Assembly: GCF_036174265.1 (NCBI RefSeq)
Contig: NZ_CP108055.1
Coordinates: forward strand, 5,456,001 to 5,520,000
Direction of reading: 5' to 3'
Length of the DNA: 64,000 nucleotides
From: Streptomyces sp. NBC_00285
Lineage (GTDB): Bacteria; Actinomycetota; Actinomycetes; Streptomycetales; Streptomycetaceae
Shown: positions 12,669 to 20,743 of the stretch, one piece after another
Numbering within the stretch: the first letter of the stretch is position 1
How the letters are laid out: each line of letters opens with the position of its first letter
Notes under the pieces: generated by a model
The model's input: the letters and a program-made list of their open reading frames with translations, nothing else
What the model was told of the DNA's origin: nothing
The model's database searches: none
Made by a program: the position numbers and the translations under genes

Positions 12669-14864
12669 TCAGATCTGGGTGAGTGCCCAGAACCCCACGG
12701 CGTAGCAGGCCAGGGCCAGGATCAGGAGGGGGATCGCCACCTTGGCGGGCGGCCCGCTGCGGCGTGCTCGCGAAATTGCCCGGGCGGAAGGCGGAACCTG
12801 CGGGCTCTGAGCGGTGTACGAAGCAGTAGAGGCATCGGCACGGGGCTGGTGCGGGATCGGCTTCTGAGCCTGCGTGGGGAAGCGTGGGGCGTGAGGTTGG
12901 GGGGAGGGCAGGACGTGAGTGGGGGGTGTGGGGTCGTGGGGGGAGGCGTAGGCGGAGTGGGCCTGCGCCTGTGGACGGTGTTGGTAGGGCTGCTGCTCGT
13001 GCTCCGGCGGGACCGAGGGCTGGGACGGGGACTGGGACTGGGGCGGTGGCAGATGGAAGCTGCCGGTGTCCGACGTCGAGGGCGGCCTGGCGGGAGCGGG
13101 CGGGGTGTGGTGCGTGGCCCAGGGAGTTCTGGAGTCCGTTCCGGGGTCGGTGGTCGGGGAGGATGCGTTGCTGCCGGAAGGGGCGGACGGGGCGTTGGCA
13201 CCTGGGCCGAAGGGGGCGGCACCTGGAGAGGGCGGGAGGCTCGTCCCGGCGGGCCAGGACGGCGGGTCGGCCTGCTCGGACCAAGGCGGCGGACTCGCTT
13301 GCCCTGGCCAGGAAGGCGAACTCGTTTCACCGGGCCAGGACTGTGGACCTCCTTCACCGGGCCGGGCGGCTGCGTTTCCTGCCGCTTGCCAGGACTCGTC
13401 GTTTCCTGTGCCGGGCGGCCTGGACACCTCGTTTCCTGTGCCGGGCCAGGACGGCCCGTTTCCTTCGCCGGGCCTGGACTCCCCGTTTCCTTCACCGGGC
13501 CGAGGAGGCACCCTGTGCGCTCCACCGGGATGGGAAGGCGCCTCACTTGGCTCGCGCGCCTGGGAATGCCTTCCGCTCCCCTCGCCGAACCAGGAGGACG
13601 CCCCACCCGCCTCCCCGGTCCGGGGCGCCAACCTGTTCCCCTCGTCGGGCCAGGGAGGCATCCCACCCGCGTGCCCGGGACCAGCACCAGCACCAGCACT
13701 GGAACCAGCATCGGCACCAGCCTCGTAACCGGGCCAGGAAGAACCCCCGTGTTCGCCCCGCGCGTCGAAATCCGCGCTTCCTCCACCCACCCCGGGTGGC
13801 GTCGCGCTCTGTCCGCCAACCCCGGACGGCATCCCGCTTGCCCCGCCGCTCCCGGACGGCACCCCGCTGCCCTCACTGCTCCCCGACGGTGGCCCACTAC
13901 CGTCACCGGTCCGGAAGCGGGTCTCTCCCGATGCTCCCGTGCCTCCATGCCGCGTCCTGCTCGGATCCACTCCCGGGGCCGGCTTGAGCGGACCCTCCGG
14001 GCCGAATCCCGGGGGCAGGGGCCCGAGTTGGTCGAATATCTCGATCGACTCGTCGTCGGCGCCGGGCTCCGTGAGGAGCTCCCTGGCGGCGGCGAGGGCT
14101 TTGCGGGCGCCTGTGGCGGTGCGGAAGCGGGCCTGGGGGTCCGGCTGGAGGAGCGTGGCCACGACCTGCCAGAGAGGCTCGGGGACACTCTGGGGCGCGC
14201 CGGGGGTGCCGTGGGCGGCGAAGTACTGAATGAGTGCCTTGGCGTCGGGCTTGGCGCCCTCCAGGAGGTACAGCGCGACCAGGCCGACGGCGAACAGGTC
14301 GGCGGGGAAGTCGGGTTCCGCGCCCATCATCTGCTCGGGGGCAAGATAGCCGGGCGTGCCCACGACGAGGTTGGTCTCGGTCAGGCGCGGCTCGCCCAGC
14401 CGCATGGCGATGCCGAAGTCGGACAGGCGCAGCCGGGGGCGCCGGGTGCCGGTCGCTTCGAGCAGGATGTTGGCGGGCTTGATGTCGCGGTGGACGACGC
14501 CTTCCGCGTGCACCGCGGCCAGCCCCGCGAGGAGTTGGTCGAGCAGGGTGCAGACGAACGCGGGTGGCAGGGGACCGTAGTCCCCGATCAGATGGACGAG
14601 CGAACCGCCGGCGACCAGGTCCATGGTGAACAGGACCTTGTCGTCGTCGGCGGCCCAGCTGGCCGGCGCGAGGACATGGGGGTGGTCGATCCGCAGGGCC
14701 TGTTCGCGGACGAAGCGCAACAGGGAGTGCGCGTCGCTCTGCAACAGAACCTTGGCGGCCACATAACGGCGGCGCCGATGGTCCCAGGCACGCCAGACGG
14801 CGCCGACGCCTCCGCGTCCGATCGGATCGGCCAGTTCGTACCGGCCGGCGAACACCTCACCCAT
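12669..14864 (-). CDS. tail-anchored serine/threonine protein kinase with Trp-Pro-Gly repeats
   Basis: A 731-residue protein. Residues 8-270 are a Hanks-type kinase: GRGGVGAVW, K38 in AAKVL, HRDIKPAN with D127, DFG at 149-151 and GTPGYLAPEQ. Residues of about 300-700 are a low-complexity region with a degenerate repeat of roughly 10 residues around SWPGxGN/PPRPGEGN, rich in Gly, Ser, Pro and Trp. A single helix (VAIPLLILALACYAVGFWAL) ends the protein at the last residues, so kinase and repeats should both be cytoplasmic. There are no PASTA domains. ATG at 14864 begins MGEVFAGRYELADPIGRGG. The substrate is unknown; a possible regulator is the HTH protein just upstream on the same strand. Confidence 0.88.
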   Translation of the reverse strand: MGEVFAGRYELADPIGRGGVGAVWRAWDHRRRRYVAAKVLLQSDAHSLLRFVREQALRIDHPHVLAPASWAADDDKVLFTMDLVAGGSLVHLIGDYGPLPPAFVCTLLDQLLAGLAAVHAEGVVHRDIKPANILLEATGTRRPRLRLSDFGIAMRLGEPRLTETNLVVGTPGYLAPEQMMGAEPDFPADLFAVGLVALYLLEGAKPDAKALIQYFAAHGTPGAPQSVPEPLWQVVATLLQPDPQARFRTATGARKALAAARELLTEPGADDESIEIFDQLGPLPPGFGPEGPLKPAPGVDPSRTRHGGTGASGETRFRTGDGSGPPSGSSEGSGVPSGSGGASGMPSGVGGQSATPPGVGGGSADFDARGEHGGSSWPGYEAGADAGSSAGAGAGPGHAGGMPPWPDEGNRLAPRTGEAGGASSWFGEGSGRHSQAREPSEAPSHPGGAHRVPPRPGEGNGESRPGEGNGPSWPGTGNEVSRPPGTGNDESWQAAGNAAARPGEGGPQSWPGETSSPSWPGQASPPPWSEQADPPSWPAGTSLPPSPGAAPFGPGANAPSAPSGSNASSPTTDPGTDSRTPWATHHTPPAPARPPSTSDTGSFHLPPPQSQSPSQPSVPPEHEQQPYQHRPQAQAHSAYASPHDPTPPTHVLPSPQPHAPRFPTQAQKPIPHQPRADASTASYTAQSPQVPPSARAISRARRSGPPAKVAIPLLILALACYAVGFWALTQI
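13240..13735. repeat. degenerate coding repeat, CCGGGCCAGGA-type, in the kinase gene
   Basis: Within the kinase gene, CCGGGCCAGGAC and close variants recur roughly every 24-33 nt, giving the Trp-Pro-Gly peptide repeat on the minus strand. At 13680-13723 a separate ACCAGC hexamer run codes for Ala-Gly-Ala-Gly. Copy number differences between strains would be expected. Confidence 0.7.
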
Positions 14865-14913
14865 GGCTGTGCGTCGCTCCTCCCCCTGCGCTTACCCCCG
14901 TTGCTTCCCCCTC

Positions 14914-14961
14914 GATGAGCGATACGACCCCTCGTGGCCTCCCTGATGAGAGATACGGCCC
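14914..14961. repeat. direct repeat upstream of the kinase gene
   Basis: GATGAGCGATACGACCC (14914-14930) and GATGAGAGATACGGCCC (14945-14961) are two 17-nt copies with two differences, 31 nt apart (three helical turns), 50-97 nt before the kinase start. They could be a pair of binding sites for a regulator; inference only. Confidence 0.4.
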
Positions 14962-14978
14962 GTGTTCCTCGTCTCCTC

Positions 14979-15010
14979 GGTGACTGACACACCCCCGTGT
15001 GTCAGTCACC
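14979..15010 (-). terminator. 14-bp perfect hairpin after the HTH gene
   Basis: GGTGACTGACACAC (14979-14992), loop CCCC, and GTGTGTCAGTCACC (14997-15010). It lies between the HTH stop (15103) and the kinase start (14864), both on the minus strand. Most likely a terminator, although without a T run; an operator role is possible. Confidence 0.55.
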
Positions 15011-15102
15011 GGTGGGGAGCGCGACCCCCTCGCGCTCCCCCGTGGCCCGCGTACGGCCCTCGGCCCGGCTGCCGAACCCCCTCCGGCGGCCGGGCGGACG
15101 GC

Positions 15103-15651
15103 TCAACTCTGGTGGGACTGGTAGTGCGTGACCGCGTCGGAAGTGCGGCCGGCACCGTAGACCCGGAGGAACTCTGCCAGTTCCGGGTGGGTCGGGGCGA
15201 GGCTGTCGGCCGCGTCGATGATGTCTCCGGCGGCGGCCACCGAGCGCAGCAGCGACTGGATCTCGCGAACGACCCGCTTGACCGTTGGCGCACCCGAACT
15301 ACTCGTCGTGGTCGTGGTGTTGCTGAGCACCGAGCCCCCCTGCGACTTCTTGATCTCATCCATGCGCTCGGTCGCCTCGGCCGCGCTCACGCTGCCGTCG
15401 GCGACCTGCCCCGCCAGGTCCTGCAACAACTGCACGCGCTGGACCACGGCGGGATTGCCGATCTTCGCCCGCTGACCGCTCATCAGCTGTGACAGCATCG
15501 GCGCGGACAGTCCCAGTACCCCCGCGAGACGAGCCTGGTTGAGGCCCAGGTCGTCTATGAGCTTACGGAAGAGCGCCCCCAGCGGCTCCCCGTACCAATT
15601 CCGCTGAAGCTCCCGCGCTCTTGCGGTCGCTTCCTGCTGTGCGGCGTCCAT
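15103..15651 (-). CDS. helix-turn-helix DNA-binding protein
   Basis: A 182-residue protein. Residues 1-22 are a basic/acidic helix, followed by a Cro/XRE-type HTH near residues 26-50 (LGLNQARLAGVLGLSAPMLSQLM, with the recognition helix about APMLSQLMSG). The rest is helical, with a Thr/Ser linker (NTTTTTSSSGAP) before a C-terminal domain (KRVVREIQSLLRSVAAAGDI) that may mediate dimerisation. ATG at 15651 is taken because upstream in-frame codons cross the palindrome at 15681-15704. It is a conserved Streptomyces regulator next to the kinase gene; its targets are unknown to me. Confidence 0.8.
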   Translation of the reverse strand: MDAAQQEATARARELQRNWYGEPLGALFRKLIDDLGLNQARLAGVLGLSAPMLSQLMSGQRAKIGNPAVVQRVQLLQDLAGQVADGSVSAAEATERMDEIKKSQGGSVLSNTTTTTSSSGAPTVKRVVREIQSLLRSVAAAGDIIDAADSLAPTHPELAEFLRVYGAGRTSDAVTHYQSHQS

Positions 15652-15680
15652 GTGCGTCTCCCCATCGCTTCCCCAAAATC

Positions 15681-15704
15681 CGTGGTTCGCGACAGCGAAC
15701 CACG
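15681..15704 (-). promoter_or_regulatory. 10-bp perfect palindrome, probable operator of the HTH gene
   Basis: CGTGGTTCGC (15681-15690), spacer GACA, GCGAACCACG (15695-15704). It ends 30 nt upstream of the HTH start, where an autoregulatory site would be expected. Confidence 0.5.
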
Positions 15705-15834
15705 CCGAGCATCTTACGGAGAGTGGTCGTTCGCGGGGAGCCCTAATCATTTTGCGGAATACCCGGGGTGACCCGGTACTCTGGTCTGCGACGCCCACCG
15801 GTACGTGGTTCTTCCGGCGGACGTATCTCCTCTC

Positions 15835-15907
15835 GGGGCCTTAGCTCAGTTGGTAGAGCGCTGTCTTTGCATGGCAGATGTCAGGGGTTCGACTCCCCTA
15901 GGCTCCA
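15835..15907 (+). tRNA. tRNA-Ala (anticodon TGC)
   Basis: A 73-nt cloverleaf: acceptor GGGGCCT pairs with AGGCTCC (one G-U), anticodon TGC at 15868-15870 in loop TTTGCAT, T loop GGTTCGACTCC, discriminator A. No encoded CCA follows. Confidence 0.97.
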
Positions 15908-15913
15908 CTCCAC

Positions 15914-15955
15914 AAAACCCCTCCGACCTGCGGAAACGCAGGCGGAGGGGTTTTT
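15914..15955 (+). terminator. terminator after tRNA-Ala
   Basis: A long stem from AAAACCCCTCCGACCTGCG (15914-15932), with a GAAA tetraloop, to CGCAGGCGGAGGGGTTTT, ending in a T run. One mismatch lies inside the stem. Confidence 0.9.
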
Positions 15956-16040
15956 GGTGCGTGAGGTGGGGTGGGAGTAGTCCGGAATGCCGGTGGCGTG
16001 TTGTCGGGACATGATCGGACCAGGCCGCTCTCCCCCTCCC

Positions 16041-16074
16041 CGACGGCACTCGACGGCACTCGACGGCACTCGAC
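16041..16074. repeat. tandem 10-bp repeat, three copies
   Basis: CGACGGCACT is repeated exactly three times (16041-16070) plus CGAC. It sits 26 nt before the GH6 start, in the leader or promoter. Confidence 0.9.
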
Positions 16075-16099
16075 CGCCCCGACGCACAGCGGATACGCC

Positions 16100-17119
16100 A
16101 TGCACCGACGCCACGTCCGATCCCTCCCCCGACTGCTCGCGGCCCTCGGCCTGCTGTCCGTGGCCGCGGCACCCGCCGTCGGCCACCCGACGTCCCCCGA
16201 GCCGCAAGCTCGCGCACTGCAAGCCCCTGCACCGCAAGCCCCGGACCCGCTGTCCCTCTGGCTGGATCCGAACACCCCCGCCGCGCTCCAGGCCGCCGCA
16301 TACCGTCGCCTGGGCCGGACCGAGGACGCGGCGCTGATCGACAGGATCGCCACCCGCCCGCAGGCCACCTGGCTGACCGGTGCTAACCCCGGCCCCGCCG
16401 TGCGCGCCCTCACCACGGAAGCCGCCCTCGCCGGGCGTACCGCGCTGCTCGTCGCCTACCACCTCCCCCACCGCGACTGCGGATCCTTCTCCGCGGGCGG
16501 CGCGGACAACGAGCGGGATTACAGGGCCTACATCGACTCCTTCGCCGAGGGACTCGGCGACCGGGGCGCCCTCGTCGTCCTCGAACCCGACGCCGTGCCG
16601 CAGGCCCTGGCCGACTGCCCCCAGACCGGCACGGCGGACCCTCTCGCACTGCTCGCCCACGCCGTCGAGCGCCTCAAGCAGCAGCCCCGTGCCCGGGTCT
16701 ACGTCGACGCCGGGAACCCCGACTGGATGCCTGACGTGTCCTGGCTGGCCCGCGGGCTGCGTCAGGCGGGCGTGGACGGGGCCGACGGCTTCGCGCTCAA
16801 CGTCTCCAACTTCCAGACCACGCAGAGCGTCCTGTCGTACGGACGACGCGTGGCGGACGCGCTCGGCGGCGGTGCGCACTTCGTCGTCGACACCAGCCGA
16901 AACGGCAACGGCCCCTACACAGGCGTCGACGCGTGGTGCAATCCGCCGGGCCGCGCGCTGGGCAGCCCGCCCACGACGGACACCGGAGTCCCTGGCGTGG
17001 ACGCCTACCTGTGGATCAAACGGCCGGGGGAGTCGGACGGGACCTGCCGGGGCGGACCGCCGGCCGGTCACTGGTGGCCGGAGTACGCACTGGACCTGGC
17101 GCGGGCGGCACCCGACTGA
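16100..17119 (+). CDS. secreted glycoside hydrolase family 6 (cellulase-like)
   Basis: A 339-residue exported hydrolase expected to cleave beta-1,4-glucan. MHRRHVRSLPRLLAALGLLS begins a signal peptide ending around VGHPTSPE. GH6 motifs follow: HRDCGSFSAGG, VVLEPDAVPQ (the Asp region of the active-site tunnel), FVVDTSRNGNGP and LWIKRPGESDG, where the last Asp is the candidate base. About 300 catalytic residues is normal; no cellulose-binding module is present, so it may act on soluble or cell-wall-near glucan. ATG at 16100 is chosen because it starts the signal peptide; its ribosome-binding site is weak. It converges on the GH26-like gene with 33 nt between the ends. Confidence 0.88.
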   Translation: MHRRHVRSLPRLLAALGLLSVAAAPAVGHPTSPEPQARALQAPAPQAPDPLSLWLDPNTPAALQAAAYRRLGRTEDAALIDRIATRPQATWLTGANPGPAVRALTTEAALAGRTALLVAYHLPHRDCGSFSAGGADNERDYRAYIDSFAEGLGDRGALVVLEPDAVPQALADCPQTGTADPLALLAHAVERLKQQPRARVYVDAGNPDWMPDVSWLARGLRQAGVDGADGFALNVSNFQTTQSVLSYGRRVADALGGGAHFVVDTSRNGNGPYTGVDAWCNPPGRALGSPPTTDTGVPGVDAYLWIKRPGESDGTCRGGPPAGHWWPEYALDLARAAPD

Positions 17120-17152
17120 CCACGTACCCGGCGCCTTCCCGCGCACCCTCGC

Positions 17153-18124
17153 TCACCGTGCGGCCGACCCGCCGCCCATCAAGGAGCGGTACACCGCCGC
17201 CGACCTCGGATGGGAACGGCACTCCCACACGCCGTGCGGGCAGTAGTCGCTGAGCGACTGGTAGAGAGGGCGTTGGCGGGCGAACCAGGTGAGCATGCCG
17301 CGCATGTAGGCCGGATTGTCACCGTTCCTGTACAGGCCCCACTCCTGGTACGAGATCGGCTTGCCGTGGGCGCGGGCGAAGCGGACATGGGCGCGCAGGC
17401 CGTACGGCTCATCGACCTGAGCGGCGAAGCGCAGGCCGCGCGGGGCGTCGTAGGCGTCCATGCCGATGATGTCGACGACCTTGTCGCCCGGATAGCAGCG
17501 CGGCCACGGGATCGCGTCGCGGCCGCGGTTGGGCGTGAACTCGAAGCGCAGACGCTCTCCCTGAACCGAGCGCATCGCGTGCACGATCCTCGTCCAATAG
17601 GCCTTCCAAGCGGCCGGGTCCGGGCCGCAGCGGTGGGTGTAGGTGGTGCCGTTCATCTCCCAGCCCAGCACGACGATCGTGTCCGGTACGCCCAGATCCA
17701 CCAACCGCCGGGCCAGGGCGCGGAAATGACCGTCGTAGGCGCCGCTCGCCCCGAGCCGGAGCTCCGCACGGACCATGCTGTCCGGAAGGTGGGCCTCCGT
17801 GCGCTCCAGCATCGGCACGTTGAGGACGAACATCCGTTGCGGAGCGGCCCGCCGCCACGCCGCCCAGGACTCCAGATAGCCCGGAGCGCCCTCGATGTTG
17901 CTCCAGCGGTCACCGGGCAGATACACGTGTCCCACCCGGGGCGCGGGCCCGCCGAGCCAGGCACCGAGTTCACCCAGGCGCCCCACGTCGGAGGGCTCGT
18001 ATCCGACGTAGGCGCCGTACGCGGACACCGAAGCCGGTTCAGGGGCGCGAGCGGTACAGGCGGAGGCCGCCAGGAGCAGCAGTACGGCGGCCAGGGCGGC
18101 CGGCCCGCGGCGCGAGGGCTTCAT
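17153..18124 (-). CDS. GH26-like mannanase-type lipoprotein
   Basis: A 323-residue protein with a lipoprotein signal (basic start, hydrophobic core LAAVLLLLAASAC, Cys23 as the lipidated residue). The body resembles family 26 glycoside hydrolases: IVVLGWEMNGTTYTH holds the acid/base Glu and HGKPISYQEWGLY the nucleophile Glu; YVGYEPSDVGRLGELG and DIIGMDAYD are also typical. It would be exposed on the outer face of the membrane. ATG at 18124 is preferred over an upstream GTG that gives no signal peptide. Mannan or mixed-linkage glucan are possible substrates; the specificity cannot be told. Confidence 0.78.
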   Translation of the reverse strand: MKPSRRGPAALAAVLLLLAASACTARAPEPASVSAYGAYVGYEPSDVGRLGELGAWLGGPAPRVGHVYLPGDRWSNIEGAPGYLESWAAWRRAAPQRMFVLNVPMLERTEAHLPDSMVRAELRLGASGAYDGHFRALARRLVDLGVPDTIVVLGWEMNGTTYTHRCGPDPAAWKAYWTRIVHAMRSVQGERLRFEFTPNRGRDAIPWPRCYPGDKVVDIIGMDAYDAPRGLRFAAQVDEPYGLRAHVRFARAHGKPISYQEWGLYRNGDNPAYMRGMLTWFARQRPLYQSLSDYCPHGVWECRSHPRSAAVYRSLMGGGSAAR

Positions 18125-18223
18125 GAGACGGCGGGTCCATCCGGTCGGGGGACATGGTCCCGAGACTGTGACGCACCCGAGCCCTCCCGTACCGGCTCGG
18201 CCACACCGTCGGGTGAACACAAC

Positions 18224-18250
18224 GGTGGGGCGGAACTTTTCCGCCCCACC
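18224..18250 (-). terminator. 12-bp perfect hairpin between DUF5324 and the GH26-like gene
   Basis: GGTGGGGCGGAA (18224-18235), 3-nt loop, TTCCGCCCCACC (18239-18250). It follows the DUF5324 stop on the minus strand; a second small palindrome (ACGCCGTCGAAACGGCGT) lies next to it. Confidence 0.65.
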
Positions 18251-18277
18251 ACTGGTACACACGCCGTCGAAACGGCG

Positions 18278-18979
18278 TCAGCGCCCTTCGTCGTGCTTTG
18301 CGGCGTCCTCCTCGGCCTCCTTGACCTGGACCTCCGGGTCAAGGACGGACTGGCCGCTGCCGTCCACGGACGTCAGACGGCCCGTCTCGGGCATCTCGGT
18401 CGCGGCGGGGGGCTCGACCAGCCAATCCGGATTGGCCTGCTTGTCCCACCACTTCCAGGCGGCGTAGGCCCCGCCGGCTACGACGCCCGCGATGGCCAGC
18501 GCCTTGGCGAGCCGTCCGGCGCGGGCCCGCCGCTCGTGCTTGCGGACCAGCTTCCGGACCTCCTTGGGCGTGACCTGGCCACGCAGCGCGGCCAGTGCGG
18601 CCGCGCTCCGTGCCGTGGCCTCCTCCCGGACCGGTCCGGCCGCGGCGACGGCCTGCTCGATCCTCGGACGTGAGTAGTCGGCGGCCTGGCGGGCCGCCTT
18701 GCGGGTACGGACGGCCGCCTCGTGGGCGGCCTGATCGACCTTGGGCGGAACATGCGTGCGAGCCTGCTCAAGACGCGGCGCGACATGGGCGCCGTACTGG
18801 ACACGCGCCTGGCCGGCCGCCTGGGTGACCTTCGGCGCGAGCCGTACGCGTGCCTCCTGCGCATAGTGCGAGGCCTTGTCCTTGGCCGTGTCGGCGTAGG
18901 GCGCCACCACTTCCGCGGCGTGCAGCACGCTGTCCTTCGCCGAGCCGGTCGCGGCGCGCACGCTGTCAATGCGGGTCAC
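18278..18979 (-). CDS. DUF5324 family protein
   Basis: A 233-residue Ala/Arg/Gln-rich protein starting MTRIDSVRAATGSAKDSVLH. Residues 1-150 consist of amphipathic helices with repeated ARxxLAPK/ARTHVPPK-type segments, resembling apolipoprotein-like or LEA-like helices. A single hydrophobic helix (AKALAIAGVVAGGAYAAWKW, about residues 168-188) is followed by an acidic tail. I recognise it as DUF5324 of Streptomyces, function unknown. It is divergent from the cyclophilin gene. Membrane association by the single helix is an inference. Confidence 0.75.
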   Translation of the reverse strand: MTRIDSVRAATGSAKDSVLHAAEVVAPYADTAKDKASHYAQEARVRLAPKVTQAAGQARVQYGAHVAPRLEQARTHVPPKVDQAAHEAAVRTRKAARQAADYSRPRIEQAVAAAGPVREEATARSAAALAALRGQVTPKEVRKLVRKHERRARAGRLAKALAIAGVVAGGAYAAWKWWDKQANPDWLVEPPAATEMPETGRLTSVDGSGQSVLDPEVQVKEAEEDAAKHDEGR

Positions 18980-19222
18980 GGGATCCTCCTCCTCGGTGGC
19001 GTACGGTATTTCGACTTTCCACCCTTTTCCGGATCATGCATGCCGGGGCACAACCCGGCACCTGAGGGGTGGGCATCCGGATCAATAGCGGATGAATACG
19101 TGGCAACAGGAGCTTGTCGACGACAATGCCACGGATCGCCGCTCCGCGCCCCTGTCCGGAGCCTCCTCGGCCGGATCCGTGCGAGGATCGGTGGGGCAAG
19201 AGAAGACAACGGAAGGCAGATC

Positions 19223-19750
19223 GTGGCCGAGCAGCTTTACGCCACCCTGAAGACCAATCACGGCGACATCGAAGTCCGGCTGCTGCCGAACCACGCCCCG
19301 AAGACCGTCAGGAACTTCGTCGAACTCGCCCAGGGCGAGCGCGAGTGGACCCACCCCGGCACCGGCGAGACGTCCACGAAGAAGCTCTACGACGGCACGG
19401 TCTTCCACCGCGTCATCAGCGGCTTCATGATCCAGGGCGGCGACCCCCTGGGCACCGGAATCGGCGGCCCGGGTTACGAGTTCGAGGACGAGTTCCACCC
19501 CGACCTCGGCTTCAACAAGCCCTACCTGCTCGCCATGGCGAACGCCGGCCCGGGCACCAACGGCTCGCAGTTCTTCATCACCGTCTCCCCGACGGCCTGG
19601 CTAAACCGCAAGCACACCATCTTCGGCGAGATCACGGACGCGGCCAGCCAGAAGGTCGTGGACGTCATCGCCGGAGTCAAGACCAGCCGGCCCAACGACC
19701 GCCCGGTGAACGAGGTCGTCATCGAGTCGGTCGTCGTCGAGACCCGCTGA
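19223..19750 (+). CDS. peptidyl-prolyl cis-trans isomerase, cyclophilin type
   Basis: A cytoplasmic cyclophilin of 175 residues that isomerises X-Pro bonds during folding. The canonical motifs are present: FHRVISGFMIQGGDPLGTG (catalytic Arg in FHRV), GSQFFITVSPTAWLN and HTIFGEI. It has no signal peptide: MAEQLYATLKTNHGDIEVRL. GTG at 19223 follows GGAAGGCAGATC. The reading frame is open far upstream, but that part is non-coding. It lies directly before the rhomboid gene as in other Streptomyces. Confidence 0.93.
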   Translation: MAEQLYATLKTNHGDIEVRLLPNHAPKTVRNFVELAQGEREWTHPGTGETSTKKLYDGTVFHRVISGFMIQGGDPLGTGIGGPGYEFEDEFHPDLGFNKPYLLAMANAGPGTNGSQFFITVSPTAWLNRKHTIFGEITDAASQKVVDVIAGVKTSRPNDRPVNEVVIESVVVETR

Positions 19751-19783
19751 GGTCCCGCGGAAAACTCCGCGAAGGGAACCGAA

Positions 19784-19815
19784 CGCCCCGCTCAACCGTA
19801 AGGATGAGCGGGGCG
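19784..19815 (+). terminator. terminator after the cyclophilin gene
   Basis: The stem CGCCCCGCTCA (19784-19794) pairs perfectly with TGAGCGGGGCG (19805-19815), loop of 10 nt. It ends 33 nt before the rhomboid start. Confidence 0.7.
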
Positions 19816-19847
19816 GTGCATGTGCGTACGACGATCTAGGGGATGTC

Positions 19848-20735
19848 ATGGAACAGGCGGCAGGCGGATCACCTCAGGCGCAGAGCCTGCCCGGCTGCTA
19901 CCGGCACCCGGACCGCGAGACCGGCATCCGCTGCACCCGCTGCGACCGCCCGATCTGCCCCGAGTGCATGGTCAACGCCTCCGTCGGCTTCCACTGCCCC
20001 GACTGCGTGCGCGACGGCGGCGGCACCGGACCCGCTCCGGCCGCGTCCCGGCCCCGCACCATCGCGGGCGGCACCGTCACGGCGGACCCCCGGCTGCTGA
20101 CCAAGATCCTGATCGGGATCAACCTCGCGATGTTCATCGCCATCAAGGCGCGTCCGTCGCTCCTGAACGACGTGGTGCTGCTCGGCGCCTGGCCGCCGGC
20201 GCCCTTCGCGCCCACCGAGGGCGTCGCCGACGGGCAGTACTACCGCCTGGTGACCTCGATGTTCGCGCACCAGGAGTACTGGCACATCGGCTTCAACATG
20301 ATGAGCCTGTGGTGGCTCGGCGGTCCCCTCGAAGCCGCCCTCGGCCGTGCCCGATACCTCGCGGTCTACTTCGTCTCCGGACTCGCGGGCAGCGCACTGG
20401 CCTATCTACTCGCCTCCCCGAACACGGCCACGCTCGGCGCCTCCGGTGCCATCTTCGGCCTCTTCGGAGCGACCGCGGTCCTGATGCGCCGGCTCAACTA
20501 CGACCTGCGGCCGATCATCGCGCTGCTGGTGATCAACCTGATCTTCACCTTCAACCCGGCGTTCAACATCTCCTGGCAGGCCCACATCGGCGGGCTGGTC
20601 GCCGGCATCGTCACGGGGTACGGGATGGTCCACGCCCCGCGTGAGCGGCGGTCGCTGGTGCAGTACGGCACCAGTGCGCTGGTCCTGCTGGTCGTCGTGG
20701 TCGTGACCCTCGTGAGGACCTCGCAGCTCACCTGA
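19848..20735 (+). CDS. rhomboid intramembrane serine protease with N-terminal zinc ribbon
   Basis: A 295-residue integral membrane protease. Residues 17-53 form a B-box-like zinc finger (CYRHPDRETGIRCTRCDRP, then CPEC and CPDC: Cys17, 29, 32, 37, 40, 50, 53 with His20). About six membrane helices follow from residue 85. The catalytic serine is Ser199 in GASGAIFG and the base is His246 in WQAHIGGLVAG; the HxxxN-type motif WHIGFNMMSLWWLG lies at 145-158. Rhomboids cleave membrane proteins within the bilayer; the zinc finger probably recruits a partner. ATG at 19848. Confidence 0.92.
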   Translation: MEQAAGGSPQAQSLPGCYRHPDRETGIRCTRCDRPICPECMVNASVGFHCPDCVRDGGGTGPAPAASRPRTIAGGTVTADPRLLTKILIGINLAMFIAIKARPSLLNDVVLLGAWPPAPFAPTEGVADGQYYRLVTSMFAHQEYWHIGFNMMSLWWLGGPLEAALGRARYLAVYFVSGLAGSALAYLLASPNTATLGASGAIFGLFGATAVLMRRLNYDLRPIIALLVINLIFTFNPAFNISWQAHIGGLVAGIVTGYGMVHAPRERRSLVQYGTSALVLLVVVVVTLVRTSQLT

Positions 20736-20743
20736 CCAGCACG

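Noticed and set aside
13240..13735. CRISPR-like spacing of repeats
   Set aside because: The repeats are degenerate, have no unique spacers of fixed length and code for a peptide repeat; no cas genes.
12585..14918. 777-codon plus-strand frame over the kinase gene
   Set aside because: Reads the Trp-Pro-Gly repeats in reverse; the minus-strand kinase motifs are intact and decide the strand.
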